Shown piece after piece: positions 51,283 to 60,915 of a stretch of DNA of 64,000 nt. Both the position numbers and the translations under genes were made by a program. This DNA is from Stakelama flava (GTDB lineage Bacteria; Pseudomonadota; Alphaproteobacteria; Sphingomonadales; Sphingomonadaceae). The notes beneath the pieces were generated by a model. The model saw nothing but the letters and a program-made list of their open reading frames with translations, was not told the DNA's origin and did not search any database. How positions within the stretch are numbered: position 1 is the stretch's first letter; every line of letters starts with the position of its first letter. The stretch lies in contig NZ_JAHWZX010000001.1 of NCBI RefSeq assembly GCF_019351405.1, positions 248,001 to 312,000 on the forward strand. The letters are read 5' to 3'.

Positions 51283-51800
51283 CCGCGCAGGTCGGCGCGA
51301 TACTGGCCGGCGGGGCGGCACGACGGTTCGGTGGTGACAAGGCGCTGGCCATGCTGGATGGCGTCGCGCTGATCGACCATGCCGCCCGCGCGCTGGGCGA
51401 TCATGTCAATCGCGTCGTGGTAATCGGGCGGGAACATGGCGCCTTGCCGCATGCGCCGGACCGTCCGGCCCCCGATCTGGGGCCGCTGGGCGGCATTACC
51501 GGGGCACTTGCCTATGCCATGATCCATGGCGCGGATTCGGTTCTGACGGTAGCGTGCGATGTACCTCGCCCGCCCGAAAGTCTGTTTCGCGTATTGGCGC
51601 GTCCGCCCGCCTTTTGCGATGACCACCCCGTTTTCGGCCATTGGCCAGTTTCGCTACTACCCGATCTGGAGGTTTGGCTGAATCGTGACGGCGATCGGTC
51701 GGTTCGCGGGTTCGCGCGCGCGGTCGGCGCGCTGCCGGTTCGCATCGCCGAACCGATCATGGATATCGACACGCGCGAGGATCTGGAACGCGCACGATGA
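51279..51800 (+). CDS. mobA: Molybdenum cofactor guanylyltransferase
   Basis: The protein has 173 residues from GTG 51279, overlapping the YdeP stop (GTGA). Transfers GMP from GTP to molybdopterin, making the MGD form used by the upstream oxidoreductase. The N-terminal nucleotide-binding signature is AILAGGAARRFGGDKALA, followed by GPLGGITGALAYA and the metal Asp in LTVACDVPRPP. Slightly shorter than E. coli MobA. It is coupled to fdhD by a 4-base overlap. Confidence 0.92.
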   Translation: MTAQVGAILAGGAARRFGGDKALAMLDGVALIDHAARALGDHVNRVVVIGREHGALPHAPDRPAPDLGPLGGITGALAYAMIHGADSVLTVACDVPRPPESLFRVLARPPAFCDDHPVFGHWPVSLLPDLEVWLNRDGDRSVRGFARAVGALPVRIAEPIMDIDTREDLERAR

Positions 51801-52582
51801 TCCGACGTGACGAAGCCGTGACCCGGTTGTCGGAAACAGGCGCCGAACCGATAGCGCGCGCAATCGCTGTGGAGGCACCCGTCGCGGTCGAATTCAACGG
51901 CATCGGCTATGCCGTGATGATGATGACCCCGGCGGACCTTCCCGCCTTCGCACTTGGCTTTGCGCTGACCGAGCGCATCGCTGCGGGGCCGGACGATGTG
52001 ATCGATTGCGACGTGGCGGACGTGCCCGCCGGAATCGTACTTCGCATCACCGTTTCGCCCAGCGCCGCCGAACGGATCGGCGAGCGCATCCGCCACCGAA
52101 CCAGCGATACCGGATGCGGACTATGTGGAATCGCCAGTCTGGACAGCCTGCAACGCCCCCTCCCTCCCGCGCCCAAACCGATGGCGATCGACCGGGCGGC
52201 GATCGACCGGGCAACCGCCGGATTGCGCGAATATCAGCCGCTGGGGGCGGCTACCGGCGCGACGCACGCCGCCGCATTTTGCGGTACGGAGGGTGCGATC
52301 ATCGCCGCGGCGGAGGATGTCGGGCGGCACAATGCGCTGGACAAGTTGATCGGCGGGATCGGTGGAAAAGCGCCCGGCCCCGGCTTCGCGCTCGTAACCT
52401 CGCGGATCAGCTTTGAAATGGCCGACAAGGCGCTGGTCGCGGGATTTCCGCTGCTGGTCGGGATATCCGCGGCGACGACGATGGCGCTCGACCATGCGCG
52501 GCGTAACGGATTGGCGCTGGTCGCCCTGGCGCGGCGCGATTCGATGCTGGTGATGAACGATCCGGCCATCGGGACGATCTGA
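51797..52582 (+). CDS. fdhD: FdhD sulfurtransferase for molybdoenzyme maturation
   Basis: A 261-residue protein. FdhD passes sulfur from a cysteine desulfurase to the Mo-bis-MGD cofactor before insertion into formate-dehydrogenase-like enzymes. The persulfide-carrying C-x2-C is in DTGCGLCGIASLD. AAEDVGRHNALDKLIG and SRISFEMADKAL are further family signatures. Third gene of the YdeP-MobA-FdhD operon; it implies that the YdeP-type enzyme needs a sulfurated cofactor. It converges with the ferredoxin reductase. Confidence 0.95.
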   Translation: MIRRDEAVTRLSETGAEPIARAIAVEAPVAVEFNGIGYAVMMMTPADLPAFALGFALTERIAAGPDDVIDCDVADVPAGIVLRITVSPSAAERIGERIRHRTSDTGCGLCGIASLDSLQRPLPPAPKPMAIDRAAIDRATAGLREYQPLGAATGATHAAAFCGTEGAIIAAAEDVGRHNALDKLIGGIGGKAPGPGFALVTSRISFEMADKALVAGFPLLVGISAATTMALDHARRNGLALVALARRDSMLVMNDPAIGTI

Positions 52583-52603
52583 ACACCCATTGGGCCTGCA
52601 AGA

Positions 52604-53830
52604 TCAGGCGAGCATTTCCTTAAGCGGGACGCTGTCGTCGGCAAGTTTTGCAGGGTCTATCCGCGCGCCTTCCGCGACCAGCTTGCGTCCCTGAACATAG
52701 TCTTTGATCCTGTTGACGCAGTCGAGCGCAATCACGCTTCCCTGCCGCAGATATACGACCGAAAAGCTGCGCGCATCAGGATCGCCGCGAACTATCGCCG
52801 TGTCATGCCCGATCGACAGGCCGACGGTTTGCAGCTTCAAATCATATTGGTTCGACCAGAACCACGGCACCGCTGCATATGCTGCGTCCTGCCCTACGAT
52901 CGTCTTTGCCGCCACCACGGCCTGATCATTGGCGTTCTGCACCGATTCCAGCCGTAGCGACGCATTTGCGGCAAATCTGTTTTCGTGCAGCGCGCAATCG
53001 CCGATTGCGTAAATGTCGGGCAGGCTGGTGCGACACTGCGCATCGACCTCGACGCCGTTGCCGCCGCGTGCCCCCGCCGCGATCAGCGGTTCGACCGCAG
53101 GCGCGATGCCGATCCCGACAATGACCATATCGGCGGAAAGCGTTTCGCCATCGGAGAGGCGAACCCCCTTCACCGTTTCGTCGCCAAGAATGCAGTCGAC
53201 CGCCGAGCCGAGCCGTATATCGACACCATGGCTGCGATGTTCACGTTCGAAGAACCGCGACAATGCTTCGCCCGCCACACGGGACAGCACCCTGTCCTGC
53301 GCTTCCAGCAGCACCACCTGCTTGCCGAATTTGGCAAGCACCGCTGCTGCTTCTAACCCGATATAGCCGCCGCCAACGACCACCACGCGCGCCACGTCGG
53401 GCAGTTCGGCCATCATCCTGTCGGCATCGGCGCGTGACCGGACACTGTGAACGCCGGCAAGATGATGTCCGTCGCAGGTCAGCCGCCGCGGCGCACCGCC
53501 GGTTGCCCAGACCAGTGCACCATAGCTGATTTCACTGCCGCGATCGGTGACGATGCGATACGCGCCAGCGTCCACGCCGACCACGCTTTCGCCTAGCGCG
53601 AAATCCACATGCCGTTCCGCCCAGAAGGGCTCCGGGCGGATCAGCAGGCGATCGAACGTCTTGTCGCCTGCAAGATATTCCTTGGACAGGGGCGGGCGTT
53701 CATAGGGCAGCTCCGGCTCCGCCCCGACCAGCAGGATGCTGCCCTCGAACCCGTTCTGACGAAGCGCGATCGCACATGCCGCCCCCGCCTGCCCAGCGCC
53801 GACGATAACGACATCCGCATGCCTGTTCAT
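52604..53830 (-). CDS. FAD-dependent ferredoxin reductase (putidaredoxin-reductase type)
   Basis: The protein has 408 residues from ATG 53830 ([20 protein letters not shown], the FAD dinucleotide motif). A second Rossmann motif, [17 protein letters not shown], binds NAD(P)H, and [13 protein letters not shown] closes the FAD site; a C-terminal reductase domain follows. Such enzymes reduce a [2Fe-2S] ferredoxin for a cytochrome P450 or a ring-hydroxylating oxygenase. A fitting ferredoxin is encoded just upstream, but no oxygenase lies in the window. Confidence 0.92.
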   Translation of the reverse strand: MNRHADVVIVGAGQAGAACAIALRQNGFEGSILLVGAEPELPYERPPLSKEYLAGDKTFDRLLIRPEPFWAERHVDFALGESVVGVDAGAYRIVTDRGSEISYGALVWATGGAPRRLTCDGHHLAGVHSVRSRADADRMMAELPDVARVVVVGGGYIGLEAAAVLAKFGKQVVLLEAQDRVLSRVAGEALSRFFEREHRSHGVDIRLGSAVDCILGDETVKGVRLSDGETLSADMVIVGIGIAPAVEPLIAAGARGGNGVEVDAQCRTSLPDIYAIGDCALHENRFAANASLRLESVQNANDQAVVAAKTIVGQDAAYAAVPWFWSNQYDLKLQTVGLSIGHDTAIVRGDPDARSFSVVYLRQGSVIALDCVNRIKDYVQGRKLVAEGARIDPAKLADDSVPLKEMLA

Positions 53831-53850
53831 TCGAAAGCCCCCGAACCGGC

Positions 53851-54168
53851 TTAATCCTCCGGCGCGATCCGCACGCGCAATCCGTCCAGATCGGGACCGA
53901 AGGGAATCTGGCACGACAGGCGGGAATATTCGTTCCGATGTTCCGAACTGTCGAGCAAATCGTCCTCATCCTCGCTCATCTTCGGCAATTTGACCATGAA
54001 TTCCGGATCGACATGCACATGGCACGTCGCGCAGGAACAGCATCCGCCGCACAGGGCCAGCAGTTCATCGAACCCGTTGTCACGAATGACTTCCATGACC
54101 GAATGGCCCGCTTCGCCATCGACCTCAGTCTCTTTTCCTTCACGCGTGACGACGTTCAGCTTTGGCAT
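53851..54168 (-). CDS. [2Fe-2S] ferredoxin (putidaredoxin-like)
   Basis: The protein has 105 residues from ATG 54168 ([16 protein letters not shown]). Cluster ligands Cys40, Cys46, Cys49 and Cys86 have the adrenodoxin/putidaredoxin spacing ([10 protein letters not shown], then RLSCQI); two extra Cys at 43 and 44 fill the loop. It is followed 20 bases later by its likely reductase. Upstream, at 54240-54251, is a perfect 12-bp palindrome that could be an operator. Confidence 0.92.
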   Translation of the reverse strand: MPKLNVVTREGKETEVDGEAGHSVMEVIRDNGFDELLALCGGCCSCATCHVHVDPEFMVKLPKMSEDEDDLLDSSEHRNEYSRLSCQIPFGPDLDGLRVRIAPED

Positions 54169-54239
54169 GGAAGTTCTAAACCTTTCAAAATTTCTGAAAG
54201 CGGCAATGATATGGCTTGCGCGATGCATGAACCGTCATG

Positions 54240-54251
54240 TGCTTGCAAGCA
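54240..54251. promoter_or_regulatory. Palindromic operator candidate upstream of the ferredoxin operon
   Basis: TGCTTGCAAGCA is a perfect 12-bp palindrome, in the 108-base gap between the thiolase stop and the ferredoxin start, 72 bases before the ferredoxin ATG. Such symmetric sites are typical of TetR- or MarR-like dimers. No regulator gene is adjacent, so the binding protein is unknown. Confidence 0.4.
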
Positions 54252-54276
54252 TGTTGCCTCTTTAACGAATACACTC

Positions 54277-55461
54277 TTACACCAGTTCGATCGCTATCGC
54301 GGTTGCTTCGCCCCCGCCGATGCAAAGGCTCGCAATGCCCCGCTTCAGCCCGCGATTTTGCAGCGCGGCCAGAAGCGTCGCCATGATCCGTGCGCCGCTC
54401 GCGCCGATCGGATGACCCAGCGCACAGGCGCCGCCGTTCACGTTCAATCTGTCTTCGGGGATGTCTAGGTCGCGTTGGGCGATCATCGCAACCACGGCAA
54501 ATGCCTCATTGACTTCGAACAGGTCGACATCCGCGACGCTCCAGCCGATCCGATCCATCAGCTTTTTCATCGCCGGCACCGGCGCGGTGGTAAACAGGCC
54601 GGGTTCGTGCGCATGGGCAGCATGGCCGACGATCCGCGCCATCACGTTCATCCCCAGCTTTTCGGCAACGCTGGCGCGGGTCATGACCAGCGCCGCCGCC
54701 CCGTCGGAGATTGAGGAAGCGTTGGCGGGCGTGATCGTTCCGTCCTTTTCGAAAACCGGTTTCAGCGTAGGAATCTTGTCGATCTTTGCCTTGCCCGGTT
54801 GCTCGTCAGTCGCGACGGTCACGCTGCCCTTGCGCCCCGGAACCTCAACCGCGACGATCTCACGTTCGAACGCACCGCTGGCGATCGCTTCGTTGGCACG
54901 ATTGAGCGAGCGGATCGCATATTCGTCCTGCGCCTCGCGCGTGAACTGGTACATCCGCACCGCATCCTCGGCGAACGCGCCCATGGGCTTGCCGGGGGTA
55001 TAGGCATCTTCCAGCCCGTCCATCATCATCGTGTCGATGACCTGACCATGGCCCAGCCGCGCACCCGCACGATGTTTGGGAAGCGCGTAGGGCGCGTTCG
55101 ACATGCTTTCCATGCCGCCCGCAACGATCATGTCGGCGCTACCCGCGGCCAGCGCGTCATGCGCCATTATCGCCGCCTGCATCCCCGATCCGCACATCTT
55201 GTTGACGGTGGTCGCCTGCGTATTGCGCGCCAGTCCCGCGCCAAGCGCCGCCTGCCGGGCGGGCGCCTGTCCCAGCGTGGCTGGCAGGACGCAGCCCATG
55301 AAAATCTGGTCGATCGCATCGGCTTTCGCGCCCGCGCGCTCTATCGCTGCTTTCACGGCGGCAGCCCCCAGCTGTGTCGCGCTGAGACCGGTGAGTTCGC
55401 CCATAAAACCGCCCATGGGCGTGCGGGCATAGCTGGCGATGACAACGGGATCGGCGGACAT
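54277..55461 (-). CDS. Acetyl-CoA C-acetyltransferase (thiolase)
   Basis: A 394-residue thiolase that condenses two acetyl-CoA or cleaves 3-ketoacyl-CoA. The acyl-accepting Cys90 is in NKMCGSGMQAA; the His of NVNGGACALGHPIGASGAR and the second Cys of ASLCIGGGEATA complete the active site. Length and motifs fit the PhaA/AtoB biosynthetic type better than trifunctional FadA. No polyhydroxybutyrate genes are adjacent, so the pathway (storage polymer, ketone bodies or amino-acid breakdown) is open. Confidence 0.93.
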   Translation of the reverse strand: MSADPVVIASYARTPMGGFMGELTGLSATQLGAAAVKAAIERAGAKADAIDQIFMGCVLPATLGQAPARQAALGAGLARNTQATTVNKMCGSGMQAAIMAHDALAAGSADMIVAGGMESMSNAPYALPKHRAGARLGHGQVIDTMMMDGLEDAYTPGKPMGAFAEDAVRMYQFTREAQDEYAIRSLNRANEAIASGAFEREIVAVEVPGRKGSVTVATDEQPGKAKIDKIPTLKPVFEKDGTITPANASSISDGAAALVMTRASVAEKLGMNVMARIVGHAAHAHEPGLFTTAPVPAMKKLMDRIGWSVADVDLFEVNEAFAVVAMIAQRDLDIPEDRLNVNGGACALGHPIGASGARIMATLLAALQNRGLKRGIASLCIGGGEATAIAIELV

Positions 55462-55595
55462 GAACGGCTCTCCAAAACAGCAGGAACGGGCGCGCGAAAA
55501 CGCGCCGCTTTATTCTGACAAGCGCTAGATCGACCCGCAGCCGCCGCGCGTCAAGCCGACCCCATAGGGCGGTGAACATCGAAAAATAGGGGAAA

Positions 55596-55672
55596 TGGTA
55601 GCGGAGGAGGGACTTGAACCCCCGACACCCGGATTATGATTCCGGTGCTCTAACCAGCTGAGCTACTCCGCC
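55596..55672 (-). tRNA. Elongator tRNA-Met (CAT anticodon)
   Basis: A 77-nt cloverleaf including an encoded 3' CCA. Acceptor stem GGCGGAG pairs with CTCCGCT (with one G-U). The D arm is GCTCAGCTGGTTAGAGC, the anticodon arm CCGGA-ATCATAA-TCCGG places CAT in the loop, and the T arm has GGTTCAAGTCC. The acceptor differs from initiator tRNAs, so I read it as elongator Met. A tRNA-Ile modified at CAU is the alternative. Confidence 0.93.
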
Positions 55673-55731
55673 CCGTTTCGGGCCTCGCATCGTGCGAAGA
55701 GCGCGCGACATAGGGCGATGACGCCGCCCGG

Positions 55732-56241
55732 TCAAGCGAACATGTGGCGCGAAATCGCTTCCCACGGTCCGCCGCGGTAATAGAAGGCCGCGAGACCCGC
55801 GATCACGACCGGGCGCGCGGTAAATTCCGCTTCCAGCCTGGCCTTCAGCGCGCGCGCCTCCTTCGGCGCGACCTTGTTCTGCACCGTGACGTGCGCGCGC
55901 CAGCCTCCCGCATCCTGCGGCGTGAGCAGCGGGGCGAAAGCATCGGCAAGCGAATCACGAATGTTCTGCAACGCACAGGATTCGATCCGATAGGCAACGC
56001 CGCCGCCCAGATCCATCAACCCGGCGATGCGCGCGGATGGCGCCGCCACGCCACGCGTTTCCCCGGCGAGGCGTTGTTTGAGCTCGGGCAGCAGCGTGGG
56101 CGGCAAATGGTGAAACAGCGTCAGATGCGCGGTCAGATGGTTTCGGTCGGGCGGGAAAAACGTCTTTCGCTGCCGGTCGAACCACGCCTGATCCTCACCA
56201 CCGAACAATGCGGTGACGATGATCGGCGCGGCATCGGTCAA
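55732..56241 (-). CDS. 2H phosphoesterase (2'-5' RNA ligase family)
   Basis: A 169-residue protein with the two HxT motifs of the 2H superfamily: His39-Leu-Thr41 ([11 protein letters not shown]) and His117-Val-Thr119 ([10 protein letters not shown]). Members act as 2',3'-cyclic phosphodiesterases (ThpR/LigT) or on other cyclic nucleotides. Its start overlaps the kup stop by 4 bases, an unusual pairing that implies co-expression with potassium uptake. The true substrate is not shown by the sequence. Confidence 0.88.
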   Translation of the reverse strand: MTDAAPIIVTALFGGEDQAWFDRQRKTFFPPDRNHLTAHLTLFHHLPPTLLPELKQRLAGETRGVAAPSARIAGLMDLGGGVAYRIESCALQNIRDSLADAFAPLLTPQDAGGWRAHVTVQNKVAPKEARALKARLEAEFTARPVVIAGLAAFYYRGGPWEAISRHMFA

Positions 56242-58160
56242 ATCTCCACCTGGCTGCCCAGTTCGACCACGCGATTGGTCGGCAGACGGAAAAACTCCAT
56301 CGCGCTTTCGGCGTTGCGCAGCATCCAGGAGAAAATCTTCTCACGCCAGATCATCATGCCCGGCCGTTCGGCGGGGAGCAGCGTCTGTCGGGCGAGGAAG
56401 AAGCTGGTGTCCATCATCTTGAACTCCTCGCCACAGGTATGGACCTGCTTCAGCGCGGCGGGGACGTCGGCATCCTGCATGAAGCCATAGCGGATGACCA
56501 TGCGGTGGAAGCCCTGCCCCAGATCCTCGCTCCGCACGCGCTCGGCATCGACTACGAAGGGCTGATCCATGATCTTTACGGTCAGCAGGACGACACGCTC
56601 GTGCAGCACCTTGTTGTGTTTCAGATTGTGTAGCAGCGCGTGCGGCACGCCTTCGGGGGTGGAGGTCATGAAAACGGCGGTGCCGGGGACGCGGCTCGCC
56701 GAATTGGCCGCCGACTGGATGAACACCTTGATCGGCATCGCGGCTTCACGCATCCGCTCGATCATCAGCTTGCGCCCCTTTGCCCAGGTCGTCAGCATCG
56801 TGAACACGATGAACCCGACCAGCAGCGGGAACCAGCCACCATCGGGGATCTTGGTCGTGTTCGCCGCGAAATAGGCGATATCGACGATGAAGAAGATGGT
56901 GAGCAGCGGCAGCGCGTAGCGCTTCTTCCAGTTCCACAGCCAGAACAGCAAAACGGTGAGCAGACAGGTGTCGATCAGCATCGCACCCGTCACCGCGATG
57001 CCGTAAGCGCTGGTGAGGTTGGACGAAGTCTGGAAGAACAGCACCAGCAGAATGACCATCGTCATCAACAGCCAGTTGATGATCGGAATGTATATCTGCC
57101 CTGCGGTCGCTGCACTGGTGTGATCGATGCGCAGTCGGGGAATGAAGCCAAGCTGAATCGCCTGCTGCGTTACCGAAAACGCGCCCGAAATCACCGCCTG
57201 GCTGGCGATGATCGCGGCTGCCGTCGCCACCAGCACCAGCGGCAGGCGAAGCGATTCGGGCGCCAGCAGATAGAAGGGGCTTTCCAGCGCGAGCACGCCG
57301 TCACGGATCAGCAGCCCGCCCTGCCCCATATAGTTGCACATCAGCGCGGGCAGCACGAACCACAGCCACGAAACGCGGATCGGGTTGCGGCCGAAATGGC
57401 CCATATCGGCGTAGAGCGCCTCCGCGCCGGTCACCGCCAGCACCACCGAACCGAGCGCGAAAAATGCCTGCATCGGGCTGATCAGGAAAAATTCAACCGC
57501 ATGATAGGGCAGCAGCGCCCAGAGCACCTGCGGCGTCTGAACGATCGAAATGATCCCCAACACCGCGATGATCAGGAAATAGCACATCATGATCGGGCCG
57601 AAGAACGCCCCGACGCGCGACGTGCCGCCGCGTTGTATCGAAAACAGGAAAACCAGAATCACCACCGCGATCGGCAGCACAAGGTCGCCAAAGGCAGGCG
57701 CTGCAACCGCAAGCCCTTCAATCGCGCCGAGTACAGAGACGGCGGGGGTGATCATGCTGTCGCCATAAAAAAGCGCGGTGGCGAACACGCCCAGCAGCAC
57801 GATTCCGCGTGACCATCGCTTTTCCTTGGTCCGGCCGGAAACAAGCGCGAGCAGCGCCAGGCTGCCGCCCTCCCCCTTGTTATCAGCCCGCATGATGATG
57901 GTAACGTATTTCAACGTCACCACGATCATCATCGACCAGAACATCAGGCTGATGACGCCCATGATGTGGGCGGTGTCCAGCGTCAGTTCATGATGACCGG
58001 CAAAGGTTTCGCGAAACGCGTAGAGCGGCGACGTGCCGATGTCGCCGAACACCACGCCGATCGCGGCAATGGCAAGCTTCCACGTCTTTTGCGTGTGCTC
58101 CCCGTGATGGCCGGCGGGTCGCTCCGCCGGTTCCAGGGCGGTGTCTTCGCCGGAAGTCAC
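56238..58160 (-). CDS. kup: Kup-type potassium uptake transporter
   Basis: A 640-residue inner-membrane KUP/HAK/KT transporter that imports K+ with protons. The N-terminal signature is [17 protein letters not shown], followed by [19 protein letters not shown] and [19 protein letters not shown]. About 12 membrane helices lead into a C-terminal cytoplasmic domain ([29 protein letters not shown]). The first 25 residues are polar and His-rich. It is upstream of, and overlaps, the 2H phosphoesterase gene. Confidence 0.95.
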   Translation of the reverse strand: MTSGEDTALEPAERPAGHHGEHTQKTWKLAIAAIGVVFGDIGTSPLYAFRETFAGHHELTLDTAHIMGVISLMFWSMMIVVTLKYVTIIMRADNKGEGGSLALLALVSGRTKEKRWSRGIVLLGVFATALFYGDSMITPAVSVLGAIEGLAVAAPAFGDLVLPIAVVILVFLFSIQRGGTSRVGAFFGPIMMCYFLIIAVLGIISIVQTPQVLWALLPYHAVEFFLISPMQAFFALGSVVLAVTGAEALYADMGHFGRNPIRVSWLWFVLPALMCNYMGQGGLLIRDGVLALESPFYLLAPESLRLPLVLVATAAAIIASQAVISGAFSVTQQAIQLGFIPRLRIDHTSAATAGQIYIPIINWLLMTMVILLVLFFQTSSNLTSAYGIAVTGAMLIDTCLLTVLLFWLWNWKKRYALPLLTIFFIVDIAYFAANTTKIPDGGWFPLLVGFIVFTMLTTWAKGRKLMIERMREAAMPIKVFIQSAANSASRVPGTAVFMTSTPEGVPHALLHNLKHNKVLHERVVLLTVKIMDQPFVVDAERVRSEDLGQGFHRMVIRYGFMQDADVPAALKQVHTCGEEFKMMDTSFFLARQTLLPAERPGMMIWREKIFSWMLRNAESAMEFFRLPTNRVVELGSQVEI

Positions 58161-58254
58161 GTGCGCTTGATTCGCGCCGGAAGAATGTCAGAAAAGGCCA
58201 TACAGACCAGCTTGCGCCTTTTAATCTCGAAACCGCGGCGCGTTAGCACGCGCG

Positions 58255-58758
58255 TCATGCCCCCGCAATGCCACGACTCACCGCATCGGTGCCGGTAAGC
58301 ATCGCATCGGCCTCGCTGCGCGTGGGGACGCTACGCAAAACGAAGCTGGACGAGATGGTCAGGACATTGGGCAGCCGGCCCAGATGTTCGCGGTGAAGCC
58401 GTTCATAATCGTCGAGGTCGCGACACACTATCTTCAGCCGGTAATCCTGCGCTCCCGACACCAGCATGCATTCGGTGATCCCGTCGATCGTCGCAATCGC
58501 GCGTTCGAATGCGGCAAGGTCTTCGTCGACTTGCGTGCCGAGCGTGATGTCGACCAGAGCGATTACGTGAAAACCGAGCATACGCCGCCCCAGACGCGCG
58601 CAATAGCCGCGAATGCGGCCGGTCGCTTCCAGCGCCTGAATGCGGCGCGTACAGGCCGATTGCGACAGGCCCGCCCTGGCCGCGACCTCGCTTACGCTCA
58701 TCCGCGCGTCATCTGACAGCAGCGCCATGATTTTACGGTCCATCGCGTCGATTTGCAT
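58255..58758 (-). CDS. Lrp/AsnC-family transcriptional regulator
   Basis: A 167-residue regulator: an N-terminal winged helix-turn-helix (MSVSEVAARAGLSQSACTRRIQALEATG) and a C-terminal RAM/ACT-like ligand-binding domain (VTLGTQ-like DITLGTQVDEDL; ECMLVSGAQDYRLKIV). It is divergent from alanine dehydrogenase, with 135 bases between the starts, the typical layout for an AldR-like activator that senses alanine. That role is inferred from position. Confidence 0.92.
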   Translation of the reverse strand: MQIDAMDRKIMALLSDDARMSVSEVAARAGLSQSACTRRIQALEATGRIRGYCARLGRRMLGFHVIALVDITLGTQVDEDLAAFERAIATIDGITECMLVSGAQDYRLKIVCRDLDDYERLHREHLGRLPNVLTISSSFVLRSVPTRSEADAMLTGTDAVSRGIAGA

Positions 58759-58893
58759 GGAATCACCGAATTATTTGCCAACCACCGCACTTCCATGCGC
58801 CTGCTTCGACTTCTGACGCAAGCTTTGCAGAGATTCGCAACCGCCCGCGATGCTAAGGGTTACCCGGAGCGAACAAGCGAAGAGGATGAAGCC

Positions 58894-60006
58894 ATGCGCA
58901 TCGGCGTGCCAAAGGAAATCAAGAGTCAGGAATATCGGGTCGGCCTGACCCCGCCCTCCGTCGCAGAGCTGGTCGCGGCGGGACATGAGGTGATTATCGA
59001 AACCAATGCAGGCGGCGGCATCGATTTCGACGACAGCGATTATACCGGTGTCGGCGCGCGCATCGTTCCCGATGCGAAAAGCGTTTTCGAACAGGCCGAT
59101 ATGATTGTGAAGGTGAAGGAGCCACAGCCGGTCGAGATCGCGATGCTTGAGCCGCGCCATACGCTGTTCACCTATCTTCACCTCGCCGCCAGCCGGGACC
59201 TGACCGAGGGGCTGCTCAAATCGGGCGCGACCTGCATCGCCTATGAAACCGTTACCGGGCCGAAGGGCGGCCTGCCGCTGCTCAAGCCGATGAGCGAGGT
59301 CGCAGGACGCATGTCGGTTCAGGTCGGCGCGCATTTCCTGGAAAAGGAACAGGGCGGCCGCGGAATCCTGCTCGGCGGCGTACCGGGCGTTGCCCCTGCC
59401 CGCGTCGCAATTCTGGGCGGCGGAACATCGGGAGTGAACGCGGCGCAGATGGCGGTCGGTATGCGCGCCGATGTCACCATCTATGACATTTCGAACGAAC
59501 GGCTGGCCGAACTCGACATGTTCTTTTCCAGCCAGATCAAGACCGCCTATGCATCGAAAGCGGCAATCGAGGCGGCGGTTGCGAAGGCGCATCTGGTAAT
59601 CGGCGCGGTGCTGGTTCCCGGCGCGGCCGCTCCAAAGCTGGTGACGCGCGACATGCTGAAAACGATGAAGCGCGGCAGCGTGCTCGTCGATATCGCGATC
59701 GATCAGGGCGGGTGCTTCGAAACGTCGAAGCCGACCACCCATGACGACCCAGTCTATGAAATCGACGGGGTTACCCATTATTGCGTGGCGAACATGCCGG
59801 GCGCGGTGGCGCGCACCAGCGCGTTCGCGCTCAACAACGCAACGCTGCCGTTCGTGCTACGCCTTGCCAATATGGGAGCGGAAAAGGCGATGCAGAGCGA
59901 TCCGCATCTTGCCGCGGGCCTCAACACCTCGAACGGCAAAATCCGCTATGAGGCGGTCGCTCAGGCATTCGGCATGGCGCATGATCCGTGGAATGGAACG
60001 AACTGA
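58894..60006 (+). CDS. ald: Alanine dehydrogenase
   Basis: The protein has 370 residues from ATG 58894 (MRIGVPKEIKSQEYRVGLTPPSV, the family N terminus), with AGAGGA upstream. Oxidises alanine to pyruvate and ammonia with NAD+. Lys and His of VKVKEPQPVE and FTYLHLAAS are the substrate contacts. VAILGGGTSGVNAAQMAVGM binds NAD, and VDIAIDQGGCFETSKPTTHDDP is strongly conserved. Divergent from the Lrp-type regulator; followed 37 bases later by a DUF3072 gene. Confidence 0.96.
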   Translation: MRIGVPKEIKSQEYRVGLTPPSVAELVAAGHEVIIETNAGGGIDFDDSDYTGVGARIVPDAKSVFEQADMIVKVKEPQPVEIAMLEPRHTLFTYLHLAASRDLTEGLLKSGATCIAYETVTGPKGGLPLLKPMSEVAGRMSVQVGAHFLEKEQGGRGILLGGVPGVAPARVAILGGGTSGVNAAQMAVGMRADVTIYDISNERLAELDMFFSSQIKTAYASKAAIEAAVAKAHLVIGAVLVPGAAAPKLVTRDMLKTMKRGSVLVDIAIDQGGCFETSKPTTHDDPVYEIDGVTHYCVANMPGAVARTSAFALNNATLPFVLRLANMGAEKAMQSDPHLAAGLNTSNGKIRYEAVAQAFGMAHDPWNGTN

Positions 60007-60043
60007 GAACAAACTGCGTTGGGCATCGCGAAAGGAAAATCCG

Positions 60044-60265
60044 ATGCCCAATCAACACCCCAAGGCCGACCCTACCTCCAATGCCGAGAAGGACCCGGAA
60101 AACTGGACAACCGGCGATGAAGCGATGACCGGGGCGCAAGCCTCTTACCTGAAAACGCTCAGCGAGGAGGCGGGCGAACCGTTCGACGAAAGCCTGAGCA
60201 AGGCGGACGCATCGCTGCGCATCGACGAATTGCAGAAGCGCACCGGGCGCGGCGCAGACGCGTAA
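60044..60265 (+). CDS. DUF3072 small protein
   Basis: The protein has 73 residues from ATG 60044, with AAAGGA about 8 bases upstream. The polar N terminus is followed by MTGAQASYLKTLSEEAGEPF and SLSKADASLRIDELQKRTG, the DUF3072 pattern, which resembles a SAP-like helix pair. Function unknown. It may share the alanine dehydrogenase transcript. It converges with the ccm operon with only 5 bases between stop codons. Confidence 0.82.
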   Translation: MPNQHPKADPTSNAEKDPENWTTGDEAMTGAQASYLKTLSEEAGEPFDESLSKADASLRIDELQKRTGRGADA

Positions 60266-60270
60266 GCGAT

Positions 60271-60915
60271 TTATTCGTGGCCCGAGGCCTCTTCCGATAG
60301 CATGATAAACCGGTCGAGCAGCACAAGCCGCTGGCGAATCCCGTCGCAAAATGTCGCTTCGGGCGAACACAGTGCCAGCGCACGCGCCCAATGCGGCCGT
60401 GCGGCCTTAAACCGGTTCGCCCGGATCAGCGCGACGCCATAGAAAAACTGTGGGCCGGAATGATCGGGAGCGAGCGTAATGGCGCGTTCGAATGCAAGCC
60501 GTGCCGGGGGAGACAGATCACCTTCGTCATGCTCGATGTAAACCATGCCAAGCCAGGTCCATAGCGACGCGGTTTGCGGTTGATGACGAACCGCGGCGAG
60601 CATCAGCTTGACCGCCGATTCGGTCGACCCCTTGCGCACCAGCGCATCGGCGGCGAGGAAATAGGGTCGTTCATAGGTCAGCTTGCCGAACATCTGCTCG
60701 CGCAGCTCGACCATCTGCGCATCGCCTTCGGCCATGATGGTGCCATGCGTAACCGGCGCGCCGGGAAGCCCCGGATGCCCTTGCCAGGCATAGCCCGCCG
60801 CCCCCAGCGTCAGCGCGGCAAGAACGAAGGTCCACAGCCCGCGCGACACGCCCATCGCCAGCAACACGCCGATAACCGCGACCGCCACGCCGCCAAGGAT
60901 CAGCCATCCGGTCAT
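60271..60915 (-). CDS. ccmI: Cytochrome c maturation TPR protein (CcmI/CycH-like)
   Basis: The protein has 214 residues from ATG 60915 (MTGWLILGGVAVAVIG). Two N-terminal membrane helices (about 2-22 and 26-44) are followed by a periplasmic region with tetratricopeptide repeats (LWTWLGMVYIEHDEG; ARLAFERAITLAPDHSGPQFFYG; ARPHWARALALCSPE). CcmI captures apocytochrome c C termini and passes them to the CcmF/H heme lyase. Last gene of the minus-strand ccm operon, overlapping ccmH by 4 bases. Confidence 0.88.
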   Translation of the reverse strand: MTGWLILGGVAVAVIGVLLAMGVSRGLWTFVLAALTLGAAGYAWQGHPGLPGAPVTHGTIMAEGDAQMVELREQMFGKLTYERPYFLAADALVRKGSTESAVKLMLAAVRHQPQTASLWTWLGMVYIEHDEGDLSPPARLAFERAITLAPDHSGPQFFYGVALIRANRFKAARPHWARALALCSPEATFCDGIRQRLVLLDRFIMLSEEASGHE

